Positions 9,865 to 19,542 of a DNA stretch of 64,000 bases are shown piece after piece. The stretch spans positions 24,623 to 88,622 of the forward strand of contig JAUYAB010000068.1 in NCBI GenBank assembly GCA_030693705.1, read 5' to 3'. The notes under the pieces were generated by a model. That model searched no databases. It worked only from the letters and a program-made list of their open reading frames with translations, and was not told the DNA's origin. The first letter of the stretch is position 1. Each line of letters opens with the position of its first letter. The DNA comes from Ignavibacteria bacterium. GTDB taxonomy: Bacteria > Bacteroidota > Ignavibacteria > Ignavibacteriales > Ignavibacteriaceae. Both the position numbers and the translations under genes were made by a program.

Positions 9865-11283
9865 TTAATCCAATTCGGAGAGAAGGGTACAAATCTGATC
9901 TAAAAAATAAACCGCGCGGTATGTTTTTCTAACATGATTTTGTATCATCATCGAAAAGGAAAGTTGATGATTACTTTTAGTTGTAACGTAACCTGATAAT
10001 GCAGAAACGCCACTAATGGTGCCGGTTTTCGCTCGCAAATTATTTTCTGCTAAGGTGTTTTTCATCCTTCTTTTTAGTGTTCCGTCAACTCCCGCTAAAG
10101 GAAATGAATGCGACAGCGTTTTATATAATTCGGGTTGATGCAGATAGAAATATTTTAATACTGCATTGAGCAATTCGGTAGAAACAAGATTGTAATGAGA
10201 AACACCGCTCCCATCAACGATGCGGTAATTACGCGGATTCAATCCGGCAATTGTAATCAAACTATCAATCAGATGTACGCCATTTTCGGCGGTTGCCGGT
10301 TTGCCATAAAACTTGAACGCCAAAGCGCGAAACGTCATTTCGGCGCTTAGGTTATCACTTTGCTTATTTAGGTTGGTAATTACATCAGTAAATTTTCTTT
10401 TAAATGTAAAAAGGTGTTTTGCATCATCCGGCAAAGGAGAAATATCGGTTGTTCCAACAAATGAAATTCCAAATTTTTCTATTTCTTCTTTCGCAAGAGT
10501 TAAAAAATATTTTTCGGGATAAACCACATTAATTTCATCCGAATAAATCGAATCACTTTGATTAATAGTACCTTTTACAATTATATCGTTTTTTCGGTGA
10601 ACAAAATCTCTTGTAATTTCAAGTGAAGTTCGTAATCCAATAACAGTCCTTGCAAAATTTTCAATCTTGAAAAAATTTGTTGCCGGTTCAACAACTACTT
10701 TTGGTGTGCTGTCAATTTCACATGCTAAGACATGAACTTTAACCGCGTTATCATTGATTGTTAGCGGTGTTAGATATGGAAAATCAGTAGAAGGATCATC
10801 GTTCCACATCCAGCCGTCTCCCCAGAAAAGTGAATCGAGCATGGAAACATCACCGTAAATATTTCCTTGGATACGGTTTATTCCCATATACTTAATTGAA
10901 GAAACAAAAATTCTTAAATCAGTTGTTGTAAAATCGGGATCGCAGCCACCGACAAAATACAAATTGCCATACAAAGTTGAATCGATTATGAATCCATCAT
11001 AGTAAAGAGAAGTCTCAAATGCAAAATCTTTTCCTAGAAAAAACAAAGCGGTCGCAGTCGTTAGAACTTTCATATTTGAAGCGGGATGGAGAAGCAGTTT
11101 GTTATTCTTTTGGTAAAGAATTTTGTTTGAAGTGAGATCAAAAACATCGATTGAAACAGCGGCAGTATCAAAAAAGGAGGAGGATGTTAAACTGTCTAAT
11201 TTATCTTTTAAATTATCGGTAGTTACTTGAGCGAAAAGGAAGAGATTAACAAAAAAAACGGCGAACAATATTTTATTTTTCAT
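9865..11283 (-). CDS. dacB: D-alanyl-D-alanine carboxypeptidase/endopeptidase (PBP4, S13 family)
   Basis: Periplasmic penicillin-binding protein that trims or cleaves peptidoglycan peptide cross-links. An N-terminal signal sequence (about residues 1-18) is followed by the serine motif S69-N-M-K72, the SDN motif at 309-311 and KTG at 419-421, the three S13 catalytic motifs. The large insertion between the SxxK and SDN motifs is typical of this class. It shares one base with the upstream TatD-radical SAM gene and lies 3 nt before menH, placing a cell wall enzyme inside the menaquinone transcript. Confidence 0.92.
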   Translation of the reverse strand: MKNKILFAVFFVNLFLFAQVTTDNLKDKLDSLTSSSFFDTAAVSIDVFDLTSNKILYQKNNKLLLHPASNMKVLTTATALFFLGKDFAFETSLYYDGFIIDSTLYGNLYFVGGCDPDFTTTDLRIFVSSIKYMGINRIQGNIYGDVSMLDSLFWGDGWMWNDDPSTDFPYLTPLTINDNAVKVHVLACEIDSTPKVVVEPATNFFKIENFARTVIGLRTSLEITRDFVHRKNDIIVKGTINQSDSIYSDEINVVYPEKYFLTLAKEEIEKFGISFVGTTDISPLPDDAKHLFTFKRKFTDVITNLNKQSDNLSAEMTFRALAFKFYGKPATAENGVHLIDSLITIAGLNPRNYRIVDGSGVSHYNLVSTELLNAVLKYFYLHQPELYKTLSHSFPLAGVDGTLKRRMKNTLAENNLRAKTGTISGVSALSGYVTTKSNHQLSFSMMIQNHVRKTYRAVYFLDQICTLLSELD

Positions 11284-12644
11284 TAAAAATATTTCCTTAT
11301 TCTAAATTCAACTCCAATATCTTCTTCGACTAATTTTCTCGCCTTTTCAATTTCAACTTCATCGATAGAAACAACAGTGAGCACAACTTTCTCAACAAAA
11401 TCTTTCGCTTGAGAAGCAAAATTTTTCATCTCGGTAAAATGGCTTTTTTCAATTTTCATCATTTCGGCATATTGTTTTTCATCCGATGAATTCAAGCTGA
11501 TGGAAACAATATCAATAAGGTTCGCAAGTTCCGGAACAATATTTCTCTTGTTAATAATATTTCCGTGACCGTTGGTATTCAGCCGTGTTCTGCCGCCGTG
11601 TTCTTTCACATACTTTGCAATTTGCTCCACCACTTCAAACCGGATAGTCGGTTCGCCATAACCGCAAAATACGATTTCATCAAATTGCTTCGGGTCGCCG
11701 ATTTCGTTGATATAAACTTCTGCAGGCGGTTCTTCGCTTTTTTTCATTCTTAAATTGTAACCGTTTATCACTGCATCGCCGTCTTTATCGCAAAAATAGC
11801 AACTTGCATTACACCGGTTTGTTACGTTGATGTAAAGAGAATTTCCAAGTCTGTAAGTAAAACTTGTTTCCGATTTTTTACCGATGCCAAAAAGTTTAAA
11901 TGTATTAAAAGAAGTTATGCGCCCGACGTCTTCAACGGAAACATTATGCAGTTCTGCAAGTTTTTGTGCGATCAATGGAATGTTTGCCGGTTCGTTTCTT
12001 TTTCCGCGGTGCGGAACGGGAGTCATGAATGGTGAATCGGTTTCCAAAAGCAAATGATGCAGTTGAATTTGTGAAGCGATTGCACGAAGGTCATCTGTCT
12101 TTTTAAAAGTAATATTACCGGTAAAAGAAAGATAAAAATTCATTTCAATAATTTTGAGAGCATCGTTCAAACTTCCGCTGAAGCAGTGAAATTGCCCGCG
12201 TAAACCGTGTTTTGAAAATTCGGAAATGATCGATAAAACGTCTTCATCCGCTTCACGGTTGTGGATGATAACCGGCAAATCAAGCGTTATCGCAAGTTCA
12301 AGTTGTTTGCGGAATGCTTCGATCTGTTTTTCTTTTGGAGAAAAATCATAAAAATAATCGAGCCCAATTTCTCCGATTGCAACAACTTTTTTGTGTGATG
12401 CTAATTCCTTTAGTTGAATTAGATAATCATCATTCCAATCTTTTGTGTCGTGTGGATGAATGCCAACGGCTCCGTACAACATATCATATTTATCGATCAG
12501 CTCAATTACTTTAGCTGAGGTTGGCAGATCGGTGGCGGGGACTAAAATGTAATCGATCTTTTCTTTTTTCGCATTGTGGAGGACGCTTTCCAAATCATCC
12601 TGATAGTTCGGATAAAAAAGATGAGCGTGAGTGTCTATAAACAT
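11283..12644 (-). CDS. TatD-family metal-dependent hydrolase fused to a radical SAM domain
   Basis: Two-domain protein of 453 residues. Residues 1-255 are a TatD deoxyribonuclease-type amidohydrolase barrel with H6-x-H8, E92 (GEIGLDY), H128 (HNRE), H153 (FHCFSGS) and D203 (ETDSPFMTP) in place for metal binding. From about residue 262 a compact radical SAM domain follows with C278-x3-C282-x2-C285 (CNASCYFC) and a GYGEPT motif. Stand-alone TatD-associated radical SAM proteins are known, and here both are in one chain. The substrate of the radical SAM half is unknown. It lies 20 nt after purM and overlaps dacB by one base. Confidence 0.9.
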   Translation of the reverse strand: MFIDTHAHLFYPNYQDDLESVLHNAKKEKIDYILVPATDLPTSAKVIELIDKYDMLYGAVGIHPHDTKDWNDDYLIQLKELASHKKVVAIGEIGLDYFYDFSPKEKQIEAFRKQLELAITLDLPVIIHNREADEDVLSIISEFSKHGLRGQFHCFSGSLNDALKIIEMNFYLSFTGNITFKKTDDLRAIASQIQLHHLLLETDSPFMTPVPHRGKRNEPANIPLIAQKLAELHNVSVEDVGRITSFNTFKLFGIGKKSETSFTYRLGNSLYINVTNRCNASCYFCDKDGDAVINGYNLRMKKSEEPPAEVYINEIGDPKQFDEIVFCGYGEPTIRFEVVEQIAKYVKEHGGRTRLNTNGHGNIINKRNIVPELANLIDIVSISLNSSDEKQYAEMMKIEKSHFTEMKNFASQAKDFVEKVVLTVVSIDEVEIEKARKLVEEDIGVEFRIRKYF

Positions 12645-12664
12645 TAAAATCTTTTCAATAATTC

Positions 12665-13657
12665 TTAAATAACTTCGCCGAGGAGGATGGCGGTTTCGCC
12701 CAATGTTTTTGCGGTCTCTATCACTTTGTCAATTTCACTTTTGGAAACCACTGCGATAAGTCCGATGCCAATGTTAAAAACCTCTCTCATTTCTTCGTCG
12801 GAAATATTCCCGGTTTTTTGGATCAGTTTGAAGAGATTCGGAACTTTCCACGCATCCCAATTAATTTTAAGAGACAATCCTTCCGGAATAATCCGTTTCG
12901 TATTCCCGATAATTCCACCGCCGGTAATATGTGAAAGTCCGTGAATCTCAACATCTTTTTTTAAGTGAGATATTAAGTTTAAATATGATTTATGAACGCG
13001 CAGAAGTTCATTTCCCAAAGACAATTCCAATTCATCAAATTTTTGTTCGAACGAAAAATTTTCAAGAACTTTTCTTGCGAGTGAATATCCGTTTGTGTGT
13101 AATCCATTCGACTGGAAACCAATCAGCACATCACCTTTGGCGATTTTTTTGCCGTCTATTACTTCTTTCTTTTCTACAACTCCCACTATCGTTCCTGAAA
13201 GGTCATAATCATCCTTTTGGTAAACACCTGGCATTTCTGCAGTCTCGCCACCGATCAATGCGCAGCCGTTTTGCTTACATGCAATGGAAAATCCCTCTAC
13301 AATTGAAGAAGCGGTTTCCGGATTTAATTTCCCAAATGCCAAATAATCCAAAAAGAAAAGAGGTTTTGCGCCGCAAACCGCAATATCATTAACGCAGTGG
13401 TTAACTAAATCTTGCCCAATAGTTGAATGAAGTTCCATTGCGATGGCAACTTTTAATTTCGTTCCAACGCCATCCACACTGGAAACAAGAACCGGTTCAG
13501 AATAATTATCCTTTTTTAGTTCGAAAAAACCGCCAAATAAACCCAAATCGCTCAAGACGTTTTCGTTAAAAGTTGATTTCGCAAATCCTTTAATCTTTTT
13601 TACTGTTTCTTCACCGGCTCTAATATCAACACCGGCGTTTTTATATGTTTGTTCCAA
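12665..13657 (-). CDS. purM: Phosphoribosylformylglycinamidine cyclo-ligase (AIR synthetase)
   Basis: Cytoplasmic enzyme that closes the imidazole ring in purine biosynthesis (FGAM + ATP to AIR). Characteristic stretches are SVDGVGTKLKVA, GQDLVNHCVNDI, the glycine-rich GCALIGGETAEMPG and LSHITGGGIIGN. The length of 330 residues is normal. It is the first gene of the long minus-strand run and diverges from hrcA with 176 nt between the starts. No other pur gene is nearby. Confidence 0.96.
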   Translation of the reverse strand: MEQTYKNAGVDIRAGEETVKKIKGFAKSTFNENVLSDLGLFGGFFELKKDNYSEPVLVSSVDGVGTKLKVAIAMELHSTIGQDLVNHCVNDIAVCGAKPLFFLDYLAFGKLNPETASSIVEGFSIACKQNGCALIGGETAEMPGVYQKDDYDLSGTIVGVVEKKEVIDGKKIAKGDVLIGFQSNGLHTNGYSLARKVLENFSFEQKFDELELSLGNELLRVHKSYLNLISHLKKDVEIHGLSHITGGGIIGNTKRIIPEGLSLKINWDAWKVPNLFKLIQKTGNISDEEMREVFNIGIGLIAVVSKSEIDKVIETAKTLGETAILLGEVI

Positions 13658-13779
13658 TCTTTGTCCTTAATGATCGCTTACGTAAAAATTTGAATTTCTA
13701 AACCTAAAATAAGATTTTTGCATCTAATTTTCGTAATGATTGCTAAATTAGATAAGCAAAAGCGGGATTTTAGAATACC

Positions 13780-13808
13780 TTCAAAAATCCATGCTAAATC
13801 ATTATATT
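13780..13808 (+). promoter_or_regulatory. Candidate promoter for hrcA-grpE-dnaJ
   Basis: TTCAAA (13780-13785), a 17-nt spacer and TATATT (13803-13808), extending to TATATTTG. It leaves a short untranslated leader of about 20 nt. No CIRCE inverted repeat (TTAGCACTC-N9-GAGTGCTAA) was found between purM and hrcA. The prediction is by eye. Confidence 0.45.
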
Positions 13809-13833
13809 TGCGTAAACAATCAAGAAAATTTTT

Positions 13834-14874
13834 TTGGAAACACTCTTAAACGAGAGGGAGAAAAACATTCTCCGGCTCATAATTCAACAATTTATTTTAA
13901 CGGCGTCACCGGTCGGCTCAAGAAATATCTCTAAGAGATTTCAAGTCGGGTTGTCCCCGGCGACGGTGCGGAATATTATGTCCGATTTGGAAGAGAGCGG
14001 ATTTATCAACCATCCGCACACCTCCGCCGGAAGAATGCCAACGGATAAAGGTTACCGGGTTTATGTTGATTCCCTCATGGAATTGGAGCATTTAAACAAA
14101 ATTGATCAAAGAAAAATTAAACATTCGTTTGACCAGCCATTTAGTGAAGCGGAAGAACTCCTTACGTTGACTTCAAAATTGTTATCCAGCATTACCAATC
14201 AAATTGCCTGTGTTTTGTATCCGAGTTTAGAAACGGGAATTTTGGAAAAAATTCAGCTTGTTCCAATTTCATCTACCCGGTTATTAGTTGTTGTTTCAAT
14301 AAAATCAGGTTTGGTTAAAACGATAACCCTTGAGTATAATACCGAATTTGAAGAAGGTAAAATTCTGTCCGTTCAGCAGTTGTTAAATGAAAGATTGAGC
14401 GGACTTTCATTTTCTGAGATTCGGGCAACGTTTCCGGAGAGATTCCGGGATGTTGATCAAAAAGAAAAGCCGGTTATGACTCTCTTTCTCGATTCAGTGG
14501 ACAAAATTTTTTTTGATACCAAAAAAGAGGATAAGCTCTTTCTTTCCGGAACAAGAAATTTAATCAAACAACCTGAGTTTGAAACCCCCGGAAGAATACA
14601 AAGTGTTATCGAGTTGATTGAGGAAAAAGAAGTGATCGTTCACATTCTTGAACAGTCATCGGAAGGAAAAGGAGGAGAAGTCTCGGTCTCGATCGGAAGA
14701 GAAATCCCCAGCATGAAAATGGAAGATTACAGTGTGATTACGAAAGAATACAAATTCGGGGAAAGCGTTGGAACCCTTGGTATTGTTGGTCCAAAGCGGA
14801 TGGAATACGCAAAGATTATTGCAATTGTAGATTATGTATCTACAATTTTAACAGATTATTTTACACATCGATAA
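13834..14874 (+). CDS. hrcA: Heat-inducible transcription repressor HrcA
   Basis: Winged-helix repressor of class I heat-shock genes, normally acting at CIRCE operators with GroEL as co-factor. The N-terminal HTH region (VGSRNISKRFQVGLSPATVRNIMSDLEE, split here at about residues 27-53) and GFINHPHTSAGRMPTDKGYR are typical, and the remainder is the GAF-like dimerisation domain. The 346-residue length is normal. The start is TTG, and no in-frame ATG precedes the conserved N-terminus. It is the first gene of hrcA-grpE-dnaJ, but no CIRCE is visible upstream, so its operators may lie elsewhere or be divergent. Confidence 0.93.
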   Translation: METLLNEREKNILRLIIQQFILTASPVGSRNISKRFQVGLSPATVRNIMSDLEESGFINHPHTSAGRMPTDKGYRVYVDSLMELEHLNKIDQRKIKHSFDQPFSEAEELLTLTSKLLSSITNQIACVLYPSLETGILEKIQLVPISSTRLLVVVSIKSGLVKTITLEYNTEFEEGKILSVQQLLNERLSGLSFSEIRATFPERFRDVDQKEKPVMTLFLDSVDKIFFDTKKEDKLFLSGTRNLIKQPEFETPGRIQSVIELIEEKEVIVHILEQSSEGKGGEVSVSIGREIPSMKMEDYSVITKEYKFGESVGTLGIVGPKRMEYAKIIAIVDYVSTILTDYFTHR

Positions 14875-14888
14875 ATCGGAGATCATGA

Positions 14889-15548
14889 ATGTCAGAAGAA
14901 GTAAATGAATTTGATACTTTAGAAAGCGAACAAATAAAAAATGAAGAAAACACCTCTTCAAAGGAAGCGGAAAGCGAGACAACCATAACTGAACAACAGA
15001 ACCATCCGCTCGTTGAAAATATTGAAAAGGAATTGGAAGAATTGAAATTAAATTTTATTAAAGCCGACACGGAAAAAAAAGAATTACAAGATAGACTTTT
15101 AAGAAAAGTTGCTGAGTTCGACAACTATAAAAGAAGAACTGAAAACGAATTCTCAAATCTTTTTAAATATGCCGCCGAAAATTTTATAAAGAAAATTCTT
15201 CCGGTGGTTGACGATTTTGAAAGATCACTAAAGCATCTTGCTGAGTCTGAGGATAACTCTTCTGTTACCGAGGGAATCAAGATGATCTATGATAAACTTG
15301 TGAAAATTCTTGATGACCAGGGAGTGAAGAAAATGGAGTCGGTCGGGAAACCGTTTGACGTTCATTTTCACGAAGCGTTGCTTCAGAAAAAAGATGAAAC
15401 GCAGCCGCCGCATTCCGTTCTTGATGAATTGGAAACCGGATATCTTTACCAGGATAAAGTTATCCGCCACGCAAAAGTTATCGTTAATGAAGATTTTCAT
15501 ACTGAAGAAACAGCATCTGATGACACGACGAAAGAAGAGAACGTATGA
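14889..15548 (+). CDS. grpE: Nucleotide exchange factor GrpE
   Basis: DnaK co-chaperone that releases ADP. The first ~45 residues are acidic and low in complexity, followed by a long coiled coil and then [17 protein letters not shown] and the C-terminal beta domain ([32 protein letters not shown]). The length is 219 residues. It lies 14 nt after hrcA and its stop overlaps the dnaJ start by 4 nt. dnaK is not in this cluster. Confidence 0.94.
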   Translation: MSEEVNEFDTLESEQIKNEENTSSKEAESETTITEQQNHPLVENIEKELEELKLNFIKADTEKKELQDRLLRKVAEFDNYKRRTENEFSNLFKYAAENFIKKILPVVDDFERSLKHLAESEDNSSVTEGIKMIYDKLVKILDDQGVKKMESVGKPFDVHFHEALLQKKDETQPPHSVLDELETGYLYQDKVIRHAKVIVNEDFHTEETASDDTTKEENV

Positions 15549-16696
15549 GTAAACGAGATTATTATGAAATATTAGGTGTTGCTAAAACAGCTTCCGCTGA
15601 TGAGGTAAAAAAAGCATACCGAAAAATTGCGATGCAATTTCACCCGGATAGAAATCCCGACAATAAAGAAGCCGAAGAAAAATTTAAAGAAGCTACGGAA
15701 GCATACGAAGTGTTAAGCGATGCTACAAAAAGGCAACGCTACGATCAGTTTGGACACAGCGGATTACACGGCGGACAGGACTTCCACGGATTCTCCAACG
15801 TAAACGATATCTTCTCACACTTCTCAGATATTTTTGGCGGTTCATCGATCTTTGATGATTTCTTTGGTCAAACCTCATCGCGTGGAAGAGGAAGGAGGCG
15901 ATCTACCGGTACGCCGGGCTCCGATTTACGTGTAACTTTAAAAGTAACGCTTGAAGAAATTGCCAGCGGTGTTTCGAAAAAAATTAAGATCAAAAAACAT
16001 GTAACTTGTGAATCGTGTAAAGGAACCGGCTCAGACGGCGGAAGTTCTACCAAAACGTGTTCGGTATGTAACGGCGCCGGAGAAATAAGAAATGTTTCCC
16101 GTTCGGTCTTCGGACAATTTGTGAACATTCAGCCTTGCTCCAATTGCAACGGCGAAGGAACCGTTGTTGATAAACCGTGTAGAGCGTGCGTTGGCGATGG
16201 AAGAAAACTGGAGGAAGTAACAGTAAAAATTGATGTTCCGGCAGGCGTTTCAGACGGAAATTATATGACGCTGCGCGGACAAGGAAATTCCGGTTTACGT
16301 GGGGGACCTGCCGGAGATATTATTGTTGTCTTTCAGGAAATTCCGCACGACTATTTCAAGAGGGAAGGAGACGATATTCTCTACGATCTCTTCATCAGTT
16401 TTCCTGAGATTGTACTTGGAACTGAAGTTGAAGTTCCCACTTTAAATGGGAAAGCAAAATTGAAGATTGACGGCGGAACCCAACCCGGCAAACTACTGCG
16501 TATGCGCGAGAAAGGGATCCAACATTTAAATCAGCATGGCGCCGGTGATGAACTCGTTCGTGTAAATATTTTTGTACCGAAGAAAATTTCGGTAAAAGAG
16601 AGAGAATTGTTAAAAGAGCTTTTAGATATGCCTAACATAAAAATAAGTTCCGGGAGTGGTGATGATAAAAATTTCTTTAAGAGGTTCGGATTGTAG
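15545..16696 (+). CDS. dnaJ: Chaperone protein DnaJ
   Basis: Type I Hsp40 that delivers substrates to DnaK and stimulates its ATPase. The J domain with HPD (FHPDRNPD) is at residues 1-70, followed by a Gly/Phe-rich linker, a zinc domain with four CxxCxGxG-type repeats ([32 protein letters not shown]) and the C-terminal substrate-binding domain. Full length at 383 residues. Translation is probably coupled to grpE through the 4-nt overlap. Confidence 0.97.
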   Translation: MSKRDYYEILGVAKTASADEVKKAYRKIAMQFHPDRNPDNKEAEEKFKEATEAYEVLSDATKRQRYDQFGHSGLHGGQDFHGFSNVNDIFSHFSDIFGGSSIFDDFFGQTSSRGRGRRRSTGTPGSDLRVTLKVTLEEIASGVSKKIKIKKHVTCESCKGTGSDGGSSTKTCSVCNGAGEIRNVSRSVFGQFVNIQPCSNCNGEGTVVDKPCRACVGDGRKLEEVTVKIDVPAGVSDGNYMTLRGQGNSGLRGGPAGDIIVVFQEIPHDYFKREGDDILYDLFISFPEIVLGTEVEVPTLNGKAKLKIDGGTQPGKLLRMREKGIQHLNQHGAGDELVRVNIFVPKKISVKERELLKELLDMPNIKISSGSGDDKNFFKRFGL

Positions 16697-16735
16697 TTCT
16701 TGTTCTGAGGAATTAACCAAGCCGGGAAATCTGTT

Positions 16736-17218
16736 TTGATAAAAAGAATTTCCCGCTTGACTTCCTTAACTGAAACAGAAGTAAAAATCTTTATTTTTGT
16801 TATTGGTATGCTCTCGATCGGTTTCGGGATCAAGTTCTATAAATCGATGCCGGAGTATAAAACCATGAGATTTTCTTATGCAAAAGAGGATAGTCTTTTC
16901 GCTTACTTCAACAACTTAGATTTTGATACTTTATCAACAGAATACGATCCACTTCTTATTAGTAAGAAACCTTTCATCGCAAAAAATCAAGAACAACAAT
17001 CTTATGTAAAAAAAGCTTTTTCAGGTAAATTAAACCTGAACATGGCTTCAGTTGAACAACTGACTGAATTACCGGGGATCGGCGCAAAAACAGCAGAACA
17101 GATATTTGAGTACCGGAAACGAGTAGGGACTATAAAGTCTTTGGATGAACTTTTAAATGTAAAAGGAATCGGAGAAAAGAAAATTTCTAAACTTAAAGCT
17201 TTTCTCACTCTACAGTAA
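16736..17218 (+). CDS. ComEA-like helix-hairpin-helix protein, membrane anchored
   Basis: A 160-residue protein with one N-terminal transmembrane segment (about residues 14-32) and a C-terminal pair of helix-hairpin-helix motifs, LTELPGIGAKTAEQIFEYR and LLNVKGIGEKKISKLKAF, as in ComEA DNA-binding proteins used in DNA uptake. The start chosen is TTG because the next ATG (16808) would cut into the membrane helix. A membrane-facing DNA-binding role is inferred from family. It follows dnaJ by 39 nt and may be on the same transcript. Confidence 0.8.
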   Translation: MIKRISRLTSLTETEVKIFIFVIGMLSIGFGIKFYKSMPEYKTMRFSYAKEDSLFAYFNNLDFDTLSTEYDPLLISKKPFIAKNQEQQSYVKKAFSGKLNLNMASVEQLTELPGIGAKTAEQIFEYRKRVGTIKSLDELLNVKGIGEKKISKLKAFLTLQ

Positions 17219-17288
17219 TTTGTTCGCTCCTCTTTGGAAAGTTTCTTATAGTTGCACTATATTTAAAATAAGAAAATGAGATAATCTG

Positions 17289-18215
17289 ATGAACAATTTG
17301 CCAAATAGACTTGGGCTTAGCCTCTCCGAAAATAAACTTCAACTTGTTGAACTTAGTTTTTCCGGGAGCGAATATTTGTTGAACGGTCTTGAAGAAGTTT
17401 TTTTTGATGAACCGCTCAATTTTGAATCCGACAAAGAGACAAAATTATTTTTAACAATTCAAAGTGCGTTTAACGAAATTCTGATCACGAGTGGCGTTTC
17501 GACTTCTGAAATTTCATTTTCTCTTCCACTGCAATGTTTTACCTTTTTTCAAGTCCCTTATGACAACACTCTGCTGCAACACGATCTGGAAGATCAATTT
17601 CAATGGGAATTTTCCATTCTCTTTCCGCATAAAAATGAAGCTGATTATCAATTCCAATTTTATGAAATGGAGAAATCAATTTTTGTGCAGGAGCCCAAAG
17701 CGATTGTTGTAGCGATGAAGAAAAAAATGATCGATTTGCTTTACACATTTTGTGATAGAAATAATTTAATCCTTTCGACTGTTGATTGCAACCACTTTGC
17801 CTTCGATAAGAGCATACAATTATTAAATCAAAACATGAAGCAAGGTATCATTGGAAGCATTTACCTTGATGATCCGTTAATCTCCGTTGAACTTCTATTC
17901 GAACAAAAACCGATTTTTATGAAAGTTTTTCCCTTAAAGGATAAAGCGCGTTTTGTGGAGCAAATAAGATCAATTCTTGCAAAAGAAATTCCAGTTGATC
18001 TTGCCCAATATAAAATTGATAAATTCTATTTCGGTGGAGATGAGGTGACTACTTCCTTTGTTACACAGATTGAAGAACAGCTTCAGATTCCCTGTTACCC
18101 GGTTAATCCCTTTATTCAATTCAACACTTCTAAAGGTTTCAAAAATGAAAAATATACTCGGGAGAAAGCGCATTCTTTTGCCGCTGCTGCGGGAATAGCT
18201 TTCCGGTTAGAATAG
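17289..18215 (+). CDS. Probable PilM-like actin-fold protein
   Basis: A 308-residue soluble protein of uncertain function. The start (LGLSLSENKLQLVEL), the mid-region ISFSLPLQCFTFFQVPY and the C-terminal AAAAGIAFRLE resemble PilM, the FtsA/actin-fold cytoplasmic component of type IV pilus and type II secretion assemblies. The phosphate-binding glycine motifs are weak (GSIYLDDPLISVEL, FGGDE), suggesting a degenerate nucleotide site. No pilN, pilO or pilQ genes are adjacent. It ends immediately before rsmD. The fold assignment is moderate and the role is unknown. Confidence 0.55.
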   Translation: MNNLPNRLGLSLSENKLQLVELSFSGSEYLLNGLEEVFFDEPLNFESDKETKLFLTIQSAFNEILITSGVSTSEISFSLPLQCFTFFQVPYDNTLLQHDLEDQFQWEFSILFPHKNEADYQFQFYEMEKSIFVQEPKAIVVAMKKKMIDLLYTFCDRNNLILSTVDCNHFAFDKSIQLLNQNMKQGIIGSIYLDDPLISVELLFEQKPIFMKVFPLKDKARFVEQIRSILAKEIPVDLAQYKIDKFYFGGDEVTTSFVTQIEEQLQIPCYPVNPFIQFNTSKGFKNEKYTREKAHSFAAAAGIAFRLE

Positions 18216-18767
18216 ATGAAACTGCGTATTATTTCCGGTTCGCTAAAAGGACGAATGATTAAAGCTCCCGACTCCGATCTTACTCGCCCAACAACGGATA
18301 GAGTGCGCGAAACGATTTTTAATCTTCTTAACAATATAATTGACTTTGATGGAATATCTGTTCTTGATTTTTTTGCCGGTTCCGGCGCTCTGGGTTTTGA
18401 AAGCCTTAGCCGTGGTGCCGCAAAAGTTACTTTCGTCGAAAAAAATTTTCCTATCTATAAAAATCTTTTTGAAAATATTAAGGCGCTCAATGCTGAAGAG
18501 AGTTGTGAAATTGCAAAAAGCGATGCCGTGCAATTTGCGAAGCACACAACCGGGAGACGCTTCGATCTCATTCTTGCAGATCCTCCGTTTTTTCAATATT
18601 CTATTTACGATGTCGTCAAATATGTTTTTGAAAATGATCTGCTTGCAGACGAAGGCTATTTTATGATTGAACGGTCAATCCAAACTTTGAAAAAAGATAT
18701 TGAAGGTTTTGGGAAAGAACCGTTCAAACGTATCGGTGATACTTGTCTTTATGAATTTACAAAGTAA
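18216..18767 (+). CDS. rsmD: 16S rRNA (guanine(966)-N2)-methyltransferase RsmD
   Basis: SAM-dependent methyltransferase modifying G966 of 16S rRNA. The N-terminal MKLRIISGSLKGRMI and TRPTTDRVRETIFNLL are typical, motif I is VLDFFAGSGALGFESLSRGA (residues 49-68) and the catalytic motif is DPPF at 122-125. The length of 183 residues is normal. The ATG directly follows the stop of the PilM-like gene, and the 3' end overlaps the convergent trpA by 11 nt. Confidence 0.93.
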   Translation: MKLRIISGSLKGRMIKAPDSDLTRPTTDRVRETIFNLLNNIIDFDGISVLDFFAGSGALGFESLSRGAAKVTFVEKNFPIYKNLFENIKALNAEESCEIAKSDAVQFAKHTTGRRFDLILADPPFFQYSIYDVVKYVFENDLLADEGYFMIERSIQTLKKDIEGFGKEPFKRIGDTCLYEFTK

Positions 18768-19542
18768 TCTTACAACCCTTTTTTAATTCTGAAACGAAAT
18801 TGGCGATCGAATCGTAACTCTCATTGTTCATAAGTTTTTTAATTATTGCGCTGCCGACAATCACTCCGTCGCAAAAATCTTTGATCTGCAAAATATTTTC
18901 CGGTGAAGAAATTCCAAATCCGGCTAACATCTTATTTTGTAAAATTAACTTTCGTGTTTTTTGCATTGCTGAAATGTCTTCATCTGAAAATCCGTTTCGT
19001 GTTCCGGTTGTTCCGGTTACGCTAACGTAATAAACAAATCCGCTGCTTTTTGTATCAAGTGCAATTAATCTTTCCTCCGAAGATGTTGGAGTAGCTAACA
19101 GCACAATATCAAAATCTTCTTTTTGAAAAGTGATGAACCTGTCATATTCGTCGAGCGACAAATCGGGAATAATAACTCCGTTTAATCCGGAAGCAGAAGC
19201 ATCGTTTACAAATTTATCAATTCCATAATTTGAGACGATATTTGCGTACGTCATGGCGATAAGCGGTTTATCGGTTTTCTTTCTGATTTCTTCCGCGAAA
19301 TAAAATGCATCCCGAACAGTAATACCGCTTTCTAATGCCGCTTGTGATGAGTATTGAATGACCTGTCCATCTGCCAGCGGATCGCTGAAAGGAATTCCAA
19401 TCTCAAGCATATCGGCTCCCGCGTGCAAAACTTTCTCTGCAAGAAGAACGAAATCTTTTTTGCGCGGGAAACCGGTGGTTAAAAAAATCGAAAGTACTTT
19501 TTCATTATCGGCGTTTACTTTTTCAATATACTCTTCGATCAT
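18757..19542 (-). CDS. trpA: Tryptophan synthase alpha chain
   Basis: Cleaves indole-3-glycerol phosphate to indole and glyceraldehyde 3-phosphate. The catalytic Glu and Asp lie in [16 protein letters not shown], and the phosphate-binding region [10 protein letters not shown] is near residue 215. The length is 261 residues. Last gene of the trp operon, overlapping trpB by 4 nt. Confidence 0.96.
   Translation of the reverse strand: MIEEYIEKVNADNEKVLSIFLTTGFPRKKDFVLLAEKVLHAGADMLEIGIPFSDPLADGQVIQYSSQAALESGITVRDAFYFAEEIRKKTDKPLIAMTYANIVSNYGIDKFVNDASASGLNGVIIPDLSLDEYDRFITFQKEDFDIVLLATPTSSEERLIALDTKSSGFVYYVSVTGTTGTRNGFSDEDISAMQKTRKLILQNKMLAGFGISSPENILQIKDFCDGVIVGSAIIKKLMNNESYDSIANFVSELKKGCKITL

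Noticed and set aside
13658..13833. CIRCE operator before hrcA
   Set aside because: No match to the 9-bp inverted repeat; short GCTAAA words do not pair at the right spacing.
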